Assembly (NCBI GenBank): GCA_035573435.1
Contig: DATMZR010000036.1
Coordinates: 1 to 64,000 of the forward strand
From: Solirubrobacterales bacterium
GTDB taxonomy: Bacteria > Actinomycetota > Thermoleophilia > Solirubrobacterales > 70-9
DNA length: 64,000 nucleotides
Direction of reading: 5' to 3'
The notes below the pieces were generated by a model. The model was not told where the DNA came from and ran no database searches. It worked only from the letters and a program-made list of their open reading frames with translations. The translations under genes were made by a program, and so were the position numbers. Below are positions 21,619 to 28,308 of this stretch, in pieces; position 1 is the first letter of the stretch, and the number at the start of each line of letters is the position of its first letter.

Positions 21619-22518
21619 CGTCCAATGCCTCGGCCTCATATCAAGAAGCGGCCGACCGTCGTTCTCGGCCTCGCCACGGCTGCGGCCCTCGGCGTGGGCT
21701 TGGTCGCCTTCCCGGGAATTGCCGCCGCCCCGCCGCCGCCGGTGGTGCCGAGTTGTACCCCCCAGTTCTCATCTGCGAGCCGATCCTGCGTGAGGCTCAA
21801 GGTCACGGGGCTTCAGGGGCCGGCGGGAATTCAGGCTGGGGCCGAGAACATCCGCCTGGGCGTCCGCACGCGTTCCACGCTTATTTTTCCGAGCGCGAGC
21901 GAGGTAACGAGCGTGGTGCTGCGATTCGATGACGACATCCTGCTGAACCTTGGGGGGATCCCGACCTGTCCCGCTTCGGAGCTGACCGGCAAGAAGATCG
22001 CCCAGGCGTGGGAGCAATGCGGCCCGGGCGCCGATGGCAGTCCACCCAGCGAGGGCAACGCCTATCTGTCGACCGGGTTGGGGCCGTTCGTCAGCGGGGT
22101 CGCGTCGACCACGGGGGCGGGGACCGACGCGTGCGTGATGGCGTTCAAGGGGGCCAACAACACCCAGATCGTGTTCTACGCGCGGTTCCCTATTGGCAAT
22201 CCGGACAGTGAGTGCAACAACCCGGCGGCCAACATGGGGGGCACGGGGACGGTTCTCTTCACGGGCACCCTCTCGCACCAGCCCCTGGCCTCGCCCTACG
22301 ACTGGACGCTCACGGTCCCGAACATCCAGGTCGCGCACCCCCCCCTGGACGACTTCTACGGGACCCTCACGCGTGCAACCGCCTTTCGGGCACGGTGCCC
22401 CGCCGGGCAAGACCCCCACCAGATCGAGGGGGTCGTCGCCTACACCAATTCCGGTGATCCGACCGACACGATCTCGCCGCCGTACACGGGAACGGAGGAT
22501 CCATGCGCTGCTCCCTAG
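21616..22518 (+). CDS. Secreted protein of unknown family
   Basis: 300 residues. An export signal (KKRPTVVLGLATAAALGVGL, VAFPGIAAAPPP) is followed by a Pro-rich PPPPVVPSC and a mature domain with at least nine Cys (SCTPQ, SRSCVRL, PTCPASEL, EQCGPG, DACVMAF, SECNNP, ARCPAG, DPCAAP). Strand-rich segments such as SEVTSVVLRFDDDILLNLGG and NTQIVFYARFPIGN suggest a beta-sandwich. I recall similar actinobacterial extracellular proteins but no named domain. It sits between a leader/head remnant (21459) and a tail scar (22539), exactly where a SnoaL body would be. Confidence 0.65.
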   Translation: MRPMPRPHIKKRPTVVLGLATAAALGVGLVAFPGIAAAPPPPVVPSCTPQFSSASRSCVRLKVTGLQGPAGIQAGAENIRLGVRTRSTLIFPSASEVTSVVLRFDDDILLNLGGIPTCPASELTGKKIAQAWEQCGPGADGSPPSEGNAYLSTGLGPFVSGVASTTGAGTDACVMAFKGANNTQIVFYARFPIGNPDSECNNPAANMGGTGTVLFTGTLSHQPLASPYDWTLTVPNIQVAHPPLDDFYGTLTRATAFRARCPAGQDPHQIEGVVAYTNSGDPTDTISPPYTGTEDPCAAP

Positions 22519-22538
22519 CGAGACCGGATTCCTAGGCT

Positions 22539-22563
22539 CCAAGCCGCCGCCCGCTCGGAGTAG
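22539..22563 (+). repeat. SnoaL tail scar before a solitary unit
   Basis: CCAAGCCGCCGCCCGCTCGG then AGTAG resembles the constant tail with a short internal loss; GCG and the head of the unit at 22567 follow. Together with 21459 it frames the secreted-protein gene. Confidence 0.6.
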
Positions 22564-22566
22564 GCG

Positions 22567-22995
22567 ATGTCGCAGGAGAACGTCGAGAATGCCCGCCGAA
22601 GCTACGCGACGCTCAATGAGGCGTATCGCGGCGGCGACCCCAACCTCTTCCTTCCGATCCTCAAGGAGCTCTGGGACCCAGATTGCGTATTTGAGCCAGC
22701 GGGGGTGCTTCCCGACAGCAGGCCTCGCCCGCATCGCGGATGGGACGGAGTTCTCCAGTTCATCGGCAACCAGATGGACGCCTTCAGCGAGGGCTGGGTG
22801 GAGGCCTTCGAGTTCATCGATCTCGGGGACTACCTGATCGTTCCCTATCGGTTTGGCGGACGTGCCAGACACACCGGACTCGAGGTTGAGTTCTCCTTCG
22901 TGCACCTGATCAGGATGCGTGACGGAAAGGTGACCCGATGCGAAGTCCACAAGACCAAGGCCGAGGCCCTCGAAGCCGCCGGGCTGCGGGAGTAG
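22567..22995 (+). CDS. SnoaL-like NTF2-fold protein, solitary unit
   Basis: 142 residues, among the longest. Head MSQENVENARRSYATLNEAY, then PILKELWDPDCVFEPAGVLP, DSRPRPHRGWDGVLQFIGNQ, FEFIDLGDYLIVPYRFGGRA, HTGLEVEFSFVHLIRMRDGK, EALEAAGLRE. RHTGLEVE matches KARHTGIELS in unit 15512. It begins 3 bases after a tail scar instead of a leader and ends with the LRE-type tail. Confidence 0.8.
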   Translation: MSQENVENARRSYATLNEAYRGGDPNLFLPILKELWDPDCVFEPAGVLPDSRPRPHRGWDGVLQFIGNQMDAFSEGWVEAFEFIDLGDYLIVPYRFGGRARHTGLEVEFSFVHLIRMRDGKVTRCEVHKTKAEALEAAGLRE

Positions 22996-23144
22996 AGCGC
23001 TCACGACCCGCCCCTGGACTCCGCGAAAAGCTCCCTCGGCGGGCCTGATGAGACGCGATTCGATTCGGGTTGCCCCCCGCTCACGCGGTCGGTCGATACG
23101 CGCTAGACGGATATCCTCCGGCTAGTCGATGGAGGGAGTTGGGG

Positions 23145-23651
23145 ATGAGACGCAAGGGCGTTCTCGTGGGCCTGATCGCGGCGCTGGCACTGGCAAGCAG
23201 CCTGGCCGTGACCGCAGTCGTGCTGGGACATACGAAGAAGACAGTCATAAAAGACCCGCGTAACCCCAACATTGCCGGGGAGTGCGACATTCGTGAGGCC
23301 ACCGCCCAGGTGGTCAAGAAGGGACGCGTGGCGCGGCATACCGTGACGGTCCGGGGGGCGCTCCCCTATAACAACGCCGCCCCCCTCGTCTGGCTCGCAA
23401 AGGGTCGGACCTCGGACCTGTTCACCGAGCCCGCCGAGGTCCTGCATCCGACCGCTAGTGGCCGCTACCACTTTGCCGACAACCGCCGGACAGTCGTGTA
23501 CGAGATCAATAAGCGCGACCTTCCGCGCGCCTTCAGGCAGCGTGAGAAGTATTTCTGGTGGGCAGCCGTATCGTGCGGCGGGATGGCTGGCGATGACGCG
23601 CCGAACGATGGAAGGCAGCGTCAGGTGCTGAAGAGGCACGACCACCACTGA
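23145..23651 (+). CDS. Exported small protein of unknown function
   Basis: 168 residues; ATG 23145 follows GGAGGGAG. An N-terminal signal or anchor (RKGVLVGLIAALALASSLAV, TAVVLGHTKK) is followed by a basic mature part: DPRNPNIAGECDIREATAQV, VKKGRVARHTVTVRGALPYN, TEPAEVLHPTASGRYHFADN, REKYFWWAAVSCGGM. Two Cys could form a disulfide. No domain is recognised. It lies between the end of a solitary SnoaL unit and the leader of the next, so it is another cargo-like gene. Confidence 0.55.
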   Translation: MRRKGVLVGLIAALALASSLAVTAVVLGHTKKTVIKDPRNPNIAGECDIREATAQVVKKGRVARHTVTVRGALPYNNAAPLVWLAKGRTSDLFTEPAEVLHPTASGRYHFADNRRTVVYEINKRDLPRAFRQREKYFWWAAVSCGGMAGDDAPNDGRQRQVLKRHDHH

Positions 23652-23670
23652 GTCGCCGGTCACCCCGCTC

Positions 23671-23689
23671 GCGAGATACTGCGCGGGCG
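23671..23689 (+). repeat. Array leader, copy 8
   Basis: Exact 19-base leader adjoining ATG 23690, 19 bases after the stop of the exported-protein gene. Confidence 0.6.
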
Positions 23690-24133
23690 ATGTCGCAGGA
23701 GAACGTCGAGAGCGTGCGACGAGCATTCGAGCTCGTGCAGGAGGGCTTGCGGCGGAGCGATCTCGGTGCTGCATTCGACCAGTCCGTCCTCGAGGGAATC
23801 GTCGCCTCGAACTTCGAGTGGAGGGCGGGTATGAGGGGGGGCGTGGGAGTGGCAGGTATGGGTGATGTTGCGGGGCGCGAGGGATACGTGGAGCTCCTGA
23901 CCACATGGACCGAGGACTTCGATGACTTTCAGCAGGAGACCGAGGCGATCATCGATGCCGACAACGATCGCGTCGTTGCAATCACACGGAACCATGGAAC
24001 CGGCAAGGGAAGCGGCGCGCCCGTCGAGCTGCGCACCGCCCAGGTCTTCACACTCGAAGCGGGTCGCATCGTGCGGGTCGACGTTTTCCTTAAGCCAGAA
24101 GCTGCCCTCGAAGCCGCAGGGCTGCGGGAGTAG
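23690..24133 (+). CDS. SnoaL-like NTF2-fold protein, solitary unit
   Basis: 147 residues. Head MSQENVESVRRAFELVQEGL, with a longer and Gly-rich pocket region (SNFEWRAGMRGGVGVAGMGD, VAGREGYVELLTTWTEDFDD), then AIIDADNDRVVAITRNHGTG, SGAPVELRTAQVFTLEAGRI and tail AALEAAGLRE. FDQSVLEGIV in front of the first strand is not seen in other units. It has a leader upstream and the LRE-type tail downstream, so it is a complete one-unit run. Confidence 0.8.
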   Translation: MSQENVESVRRAFELVQEGLRRSDLGAAFDQSVLEGIVASNFEWRAGMRGGVGVAGMGDVAGREGYVELLTTWTEDFDDFQQETEAIIDADNDRVVAITRNHGTGKGSGAPVELRTAQVFTLEAGRIVRVDVFLKPEAALEAAGLRE

Positions 24134-24252
24134 GTGGTCCCCGGGTCCGGTCCGGTAAGCCTCTGACCGTTCCCCCTCGCTACCCTCAGCGGTAGCCCGG
24201 GGGGGGCGCCGTGAGGTCGCGTTCAGCACCGGATTCTCTACGAGAGGAATAC

Positions 24253-24492
24253 ATGGCGCTCGTCCTCCTTCCGGTCGCGTTCGTCCTCGGTCTGGTGATC
24301 CGCGATCCCCGACGCGCCAGTGTGGCGTGCTTGCTGGTATGGCTGGCCGCGATGGTGGGGTTATTGGTCGCGAAGCTTGGCGGCGTAGGGGTTTCCCCAT
24401 GGGAAACTCTGGTCCTTGCCGTCTGCCTTGCGCCAGCCGTTCTGCTTGCGAGGCTCGGGGCTCGTCTGAGGCTCGCGGCGCAGGGGGCCTGA
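24253..24492 (+). CDS. Small membrane protein, 79 residues
   Basis: ATG 24253 follows GAGAGGAAT. Three hydrophobic stretches (ALVLLPVAFVLGLVI, VACLLVWLAAMVGLLVAKLG, TLVLAVCLAPAVLLARLGAR) separated by short loops (RDPRRAS, GVGVSPWE) suggest a three-span membrane protein. No family is recognised. It is followed at once by a tail-plus-head scar (24557), so it occupies a cargo position. Confidence 0.55.
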   Translation: MALVLLPVAFVLGLVIRDPRRASVACLLVWLAAMVGLLVAKLGGVGVSPWETLVLAVCLAPAVLLARLGARLRLAAQGA

Positions 24493-24556
24493 TCGGGCAG
24501 GGTGACCACTCACCACCAAGAAACGAGTAAGCCGAGATCCGCGACCTCGGCGATCA

Positions 24557-24618
24557 AGAAAGCCCTCGAAGCCGCTGAACTTTCGGAGTAGGCGATGTCG
24601 CAGGAGAACCTGGAGATC
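24557..24618 (+). repeat. SnoaL tail-head junction scar
   Basis: AGAAAGCCCTCGAAGCCGCT, GAACTTTCGGAGTAG, GCG, ATGTCGCAGGAGAACCTGGA: a complete tail-stop-start junction with no SnoaL body on either side. Beyond GAGATCGGGCC the sequence is unrelated. It is 105 bases before the duplicated tRNA-Cys end. Confidence 0.75.
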
Positions 24619-24722
24619 GGGCCGGGTCGACTTGACTCGAATGGGAGAGGGTCAAGGGCGCTCACTGGCGCGCGGCGAAGTTGAAAGTGTTGTTTTGCAG
24701 GGATTTGACCGCTAGACGTACG

Positions 24723-24769
24723 GGCCTGCAAAGCCGTTTACACCGGTTCGATTCCGGTAGGCGCCTCTC
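24723..24769 (+). repeat. 47-base direct repeat (attR-like), tRNA-Cys 3' half copy
   Basis: Identical to 17701-17747. The 5' half of the tRNA is absent (preceded by GACCGCTAGACGTACG), so it is not a gene. The remaining bases of the 24493-24911 gap hold only the scar at 24557. Confidence 0.8.
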
Positions 24770-24911
24770 CCACTTCCATCCGAGCTGGACCTGTACGGCG
24801 AGCGTGGCCTGATCGGGGAGGTAACAAAAAACCGGAAATACCGGCAACACGAGGTAGCGACTAGTGGGTAGGACGCGCATCGCCGTGGCCGCTGTCGGGT
24901 TAGATCGAACG

Positions 24912-25295
24912 ATGACTCGCGCCGAGCTCACCGACCGCATTCTCGAGCTGTCTCCGCCGCTCAGCGACGTCGAGGATTGGTACTGGGATGAGACCGAGGC
25001 GGGCGCGCCGATCGTGACGATCGGGAACTACAACACCTTCAGCGGCCTCCACAACGGCGACGTGCTGGTCTGTGGCCCGGTCCCGGACACGACGCTGACC
25101 GCCGTTTTCCGGGTCAAGCCCGACAACAGCGGCGTCCTCGTGCGGGTCGAGCCTGAACCGCTCGCGGTCGACGCGGCGGCGAAGCGTCTGTCTGGTGCCG
25201 AAGCTTCCGGCGCTCCTCGAGGGGACATGGCCTCGCTCGGAAGATGGGCTGGGGCGCTGGCCACGCTCGCTGCCGCCATCGTTTTGCTCGCCTAG
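24912..25295 (+). CDS. Hypothetical protein with C-terminal membrane helix
   Basis: 127 residues: MTRAELTDRILELSPPLSDV, EDWYWDETEAGAPIVTIG, NTFSGLHNGDVLVCGPVPDT, AVFRVKPDNSGVLVRVEPEP, and a final hydrophobic helix LGRWAGALATLAAAIVLLA. Tail-anchored topology is likely. No domain is recognised. A GTG 16 codons upstream is possible, but ATG 24912 gives the cleaner start. It is the first gene outside the tRNA-Cys-bracketed segment. Confidence 0.5.
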   Translation: MTRAELTDRILELSPPLSDVEDWYWDETEAGAPIVTIGNYNTFSGLHNGDVLVCGPVPDTTLTAVFRVKPDNSGVLVRVEPEPLAVDAAAKRLSGAEASGAPRGDMASLGRWAGALATLAAAIVLLA

Positions 25296-25328
25296 CACCC
25301 CGCGAGGTCTCGACGAGTCCTTTGGCGG

Positions 25329-25706
25329 CTACCCGCCGAAGTTGCAGGAGGACGGGGCCGCTGTCTCGAGCCCGACGACGCCGTGGTCCGACGATCCTCT
25401 GCTGATTGCCTGCTCGGGAAGGGCTCCGTGCGGCTGCGCGTAGGTGATTACGTCCGGCGCACCGTCGCCCATGCAGTCGAAGCCGACCACGCCACCGTGC
25501 AGGCTATCCGGGCTCTTTCCGTGATCAATCTGGTTCTGGAAGCTCTTGCCGATCGAGATCGGGTCGCCATTGGTGTCCAGCACCGCCTTGACGCCGGGCC
25601 CAATCGGCCTGCTGGCGTTCGAGCAGTGGAAGGCCAGCGCCGGAGCGGGGGCCAGGGCCGCGATCGACAACGTGCAGACTCCAAGCAGGGCGAAGCGTCG
25701 TTTCAT
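25329..25706 (-). CDS. Secreted small protein of unknown function
   Basis: 125 residues. ATG 25706 has a strong GGAAGGAGGAACAG before it, so the longer frame from 25757 is rejected. The signal peptide (KRRFALLGVCTLSIAALAPA, PALAFHC) is clear. The mature part has FHCSNASRPIGPGVKAVLDT, NGDPISIGKSFQNQIDHGKS, VVGFDCMGDGAPDVITYAQP and a late Cys (PSSCNFGG). With three or four Cys it is probably a small disulfide-bonded extracellular protein. No family is recognised. Confidence 0.6.
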   Translation of the reverse strand: MKRRFALLGVCTLSIAALAPAPALAFHCSNASRPIGPGVKAVLDTNGDPISIGKSFQNQIDHGKSPDSLHGGVVGFDCMGDGAPDVITYAQPHGALPEQAISRGSSDHGVVGLETAAPSSCNFGG

Positions 25707-25861
25707 CTGTTCCTCCTTCCGCCTGTAGGGAGCGGGACGATTCCCTAGGACCTTCAATCCTTGCTGAACGGATGCTTCCCATTACTTGAAGCGCTCGAAG
25801 CGGCTACGCGGCTGCATTACCGCTCATCGAGATGAATGAGGTTCGGATGCGGCGGGCTCGT

Positions 25862-26278
25862 TCATGTGACCCAGCGGGACTCCCGCAGCCCGGCGGCTTC
25901 GAGGGCCTGGTCCTCGCGCATGAAGATCTTCAACTCGACGATCTTGCCGTCCCGGACGCTGAAGACAAACGAGAAATCCATCTCCACCTCGACCCCGCTC
26001 TGCTTGCCGCGTCCACCAGTTCGGGCTGTGACGGCAACATGGTCGCCGCGGTCGGCCATCCTCAAAATCTCTATCTGGTAGTCGTCCCACTGGTCCGGCC
26101 AGATACTGAACGCCTCCACCACCCCGCTGTGGCCGCGCTGCTGTGGCGAAGCGCCCGGCAACTCCGGAGGCTGGGTGACGACGATGTCCTCGTCGCAGAG
26201 CCGCAACACGGCCTGCATGTCGTCGCGGTTGGAGGCGTCAAAGGCGGCGCGCACGATCTCCACGTTCTCCCGTGACAT
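25862..26278 (-). CDS. SnoaL-like NTF2-fold protein, solitary, minus strand
   Basis: 138 residues and the only copy on the minus strand. Head MSRENVEIVRAAFDASNRDD, then VLRLCDEDIVVTQPPELPGA, SPQQRGHSGVVEAFSIWPDQ, ILRMADRGDHVAVTARTGGR, SGVEVEMDFSFVFSVRDGKI, and the tail QALEAAGLRESRWVT. The constant tail lacks its TAG (the GAGTAG is GAGTCC), so translation runs four residues further to a TGA. The leader is present upstream, so head, body and tail were inverted together. Confidence 0.8.
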   Translation of the reverse strand: MSRENVEIVRAAFDASNRDDMQAVLRLCDEDIVVTQPPELPGASPQQRGHSGVVEAFSIWPDQWDDYQIEILRMADRGDHVAVTARTGGRGKQSGVEVEMDFSFVFSVRDGKIVELKIFMREDQALEAAGLRESRWVT

Positions 26279-26297
26279 CGCCCGCGCAGTATCTCGC
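26279..26297 (-). repeat. Array leader, copy 9 (minus strand)
   Basis: On the minus strand it reads GCGAGATACTGCGCGGGCG directly before the ATG at 26278. It is the rightmost copy in the window. Confidence 0.6.
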
Positions 26298-26356
26298 TAT
26301 GGCGGGCGACCCGGCGATGGGATCGCTGGGCCCGCCGAGGTTGCTCGCGACGCTGC

Positions 26357-26632
26357 TTAGACGGTCTTCCCGAAGACCACGACGGCGTACGGCCCCCAGT
26401 CGCGGAATGATTTGGCGCGAGGCTCTTCGGAGATCTCAACGGCATACCCGAGCTCCCGGTAGGCAAGCGCTGCCTTCTCGGCGTTGCTCCGGCGCCAGAA
26501 TCGCCCGGCGATCCGCCCGCTGCGAGCGAGCGGAGTTCCTCCCTCTGTCGTGTATGCGTCGGGTTGCTGTTCGCGCACCTTGGTCACTCCGAAAGCCAAC
26601 AGATCGATTGGCAGGGGCATAGCAATGAGCAT
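26357..26632 (-). CDS. Hypothetical protein
   Basis: 91 residues from ATG 26632; a second ATG four codons on and an upstream frame to 26758 are alternatives. The sequence (LIAMPLPIDLLAFGVTKVRE, YTTEGGTPLARSGRIAGRFW, SNAEKAALAYRELGYAVEIS, FRDWGPYAVVVFGKTV) suggests a small alpha/beta protein. No domain is recognised. It lies just outside the SnoaL region and is divergent from the repeat protein at 27092, with 460 bases between them. Confidence 0.4.
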   Translation of the reverse strand: MLIAMPLPIDLLAFGVTKVREQQPDAYTTEGGTPLARSGRIAGRFWRRSNAEKAALAYRELGYAVEISEEPRAKSFRDWGPYAVVVFGKTV

Positions 26633-26774
26633 TTCGGCAGCTGTGGCAACGACCTTTAGAAACAGAACCGGCTGGGCTCGCAGCCGTGGCCCGTTGGTCC
26701 ATGGATCCCGTTCGTAAGCTGACAAGCGCGGCGCTACGGGAGTCGATAGCTTGGCCACTCAGCCAGCGCGAGGG

Positions 26775-26814
26775 GGCGGGCCCGGTTGGGAGAGGGGGGA
26801 GCACCGGGCCCGCC
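26775..26814. other. Large hairpin in a gene-free stretch
   Basis: A perfect 12-bp inverted repeat (GGCGGGCCCGGT ... ACCGGGCCCGCC) encloses a 16-base purine-rich loop. It lies between divergent genes, so it is more likely a regulatory or structural element than a terminator. The rest of 26633-27091 shows no gene. Confidence 0.4.
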
Positions 26815-27091
26815 AGTCGCGCGTCGATGGTTGCACCCGCGCCTTCTCGGAACGGGTTGTCCCGATCCTATGCGTCCGGTCGGCGTACGGACGGGGGCAT
26901 CGCTGTCCCAATCGGCCAAAGTGCGGGAAAAAGAAGGTGGGGGAGGGTCAAAATCGCGGGAAACCGGCGCGGCTACCCGGCGGCGCTACGCAGGAATCCC
27001 AGGTTCCACTTGCATCTCGCCCCGGTGCGGTCGTATGGTCCTTGCTAACAGCGGGCACGGTCCGTGCCTGCTCTGCCTTGGGGAGGTCATC

Positions 27092-28069
27092 TTGTCCGCA
27101 CGGATCCGCGATCACATTCGCTCGAACGTTGTCGGCTACATCGCGCTGTTCTTCGCACTAAGCACGGGCAGCGCGTTCGCCCTGAGCGGCTCGAACACGG
27201 TCTTTTCGGACGACATCGTTGATAACGAGGTGAGGACAGCCGACGTGCGCGATGACACCCTGGCCGGAGGGGGCCTCTCTGCAGCCGACCTCAGAGCCGG
27301 CTCCGTCGGCACCTCGGAGGTGGCGGCCGACAGCCTCGGGGCAAATGACTTGGCACCAGGTTCTGTTGCCAGCTCGGAGGTGGCGGACGACAGCCTGGGG
27401 GCGGGGGATCTGGCTCCAGATTCCGTCTCCAGCTCCGAGGTGGCCGCCGACAGCCTCACCGCGGGGGACCTGGGTACGGCTTCCGTCGCCAGCTCGGAGG
27501 TGGCGGCCGACAGCCTGACCGCGGGTGACCTGGCCGCGGGCTCCGTTGGGAGCTCCGAGGTGGCGGCCGACAGCCTTGGGGCGGGTGACCTGGCTGCGGG
27601 CTCCGTCGGCAGCTCGGAGGTCGCTAATGACTCGCTCACCGGAAGCGACATCGTGGAGGCGAGCCTCGGCTCGGTTGGGAGTGCCAATTTCGCAGGTGAC
27701 TCCGCCCTGCTCGACGGCTTCGACTCATCGGAGTTCCTGTCGACGAGCTCTGGAGGAACCGTGAATGGCGCCGTCACCCTGAACACCGCGGCCGGCACTG
27801 ACCTCGAGCTCGGCGAAGCGACCCTGTTCAGGAACAGCGGCACCGACGAGACCTTCACCATGAACAATCCCGGAGCGGGAGACCTGAACCTGTTCGTCGG
27901 AGGACAGATCACAGCCACCGGCTACATCAACTTCCCGACGATCAGCGGCGCTGCCCCGCCGAGCACTGACTGTGATGACGCAAGCGAGGCCGGCCGAGCC
28001 GTCGTCAGGACCGACGGCGCGACGAATCTCTACCTGTGCAGGGGAGCCGCAGGCTGGATCGGGAAGTAG
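27092..28069 (+). CDS. Secreted protein with tandem 16-residue SxVxSSEVAxDSLxAGDL repeats
   Basis: 325 residues from TTG 27092, which follows GGGAGG by 5 bases and gives a proper signal segment (RDHIRSNVVGYIALFFALST, GSAFALSG); the longer frame from 26786 is rejected. The N-module GSNTVFSDDIVDNEVRTADV matches the protein at 18677. About seven tandem ~16-17-residue repeats follow, with units such as SSEVAADSLTAGDLAAGSVG. Next come a DSALLDGFDSSEFLSTSSGG linker and a C-terminal part (GEATLFRNSGTDETFTMNNP, GAGDLNLFVGGQITATGYIN) like tail-spike or endosialidase-type surface proteins. It ends with LYLCRGAAGWIGK. Probably a fibrous cell-surface protein. The repeat DNA is similar enough to allow slippage. 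Confidence 0.7.
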   Translation: MSARIRDHIRSNVVGYIALFFALSTGSAFALSGSNTVFSDDIVDNEVRTADVRDDTLAGGGLSAADLRAGSVGTSEVAADSLGANDLAPGSVASSEVADDSLGAGDLAPDSVSSSEVAADSLTAGDLGTASVASSEVAADSLTAGDLAAGSVGSSEVAADSLGAGDLAAGSVGSSEVANDSLTGSDIVEASLGSVGSANFAGDSALLDGFDSSEFLSTSSGGTVNGAVTLNTAAGTDLELGEATLFRNSGTDETFTMNNPGAGDLNLFVGGQITATGYINFPTISGAAPPSTDCDDASEAGRAVVRTDGATNLYLCRGAAGWIGK

Positions 28070-28121
28070 CGGCTCTCCAGACCGGGGGGCGGCCTTAGCG
28101 CCTTCGAGCTGCGAGAGGCGC

Positions 28122-28152
28122 GAACCGGCCCGGCACGATGCCGGACCGGTTC
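28122..28152 (+). terminator. Hairpin downstream of the surface-protein gene
   Basis: GAACCGGCCCGGCA pairs with TGCCGGACCGGTTC around CGA with one bulge/mismatch, 52 bases past the stop. No T-tract. Confidence 0.5.
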
Positions 28153-28308
28153 CGCCTGCTTCGGATGGCGGTCGGACTGCATCTGGCTGGCTGACCAGTT
28201 AAGATGGCTATGCAGGTTCCCAAAGCAGCCGCGGGCGCTTGGCGGCTGGGGCCTCCTGCCCTCCTCCTTGTTCCCAGTCGCCTGCGTCCGCCATAAGCTC
28301 CCAGCCCC

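Noticed and set aside
17674-24769. Complete prophage or ICE between the tRNA-Cys repeats
   Set aside because: No integrase, replication, capsid, conjugation or relaxase gene can be recognised in the segment.
1047-26297. CRISPR array made of the recurring junction sequences
   Set aside because: Spacing is ~400 bases, the intervals are coding, repeats are coding ends, and no cas gene is present.
1047-26297. Classical integron with attC sites
   Set aside because: No intI-like gene is seen, and the head/tail junction lacks the paired inverted core sites of attC. Units also share one protein family, unlike integron cassettes.
26786-27091. Upstream extension of the repeat-protein gene to a 427-residue ORF
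   Set aside because: The extension has no protein-like character and contains the 12-bp hairpin; TTG 27092 has a ribosome site and a signal segment right after it.
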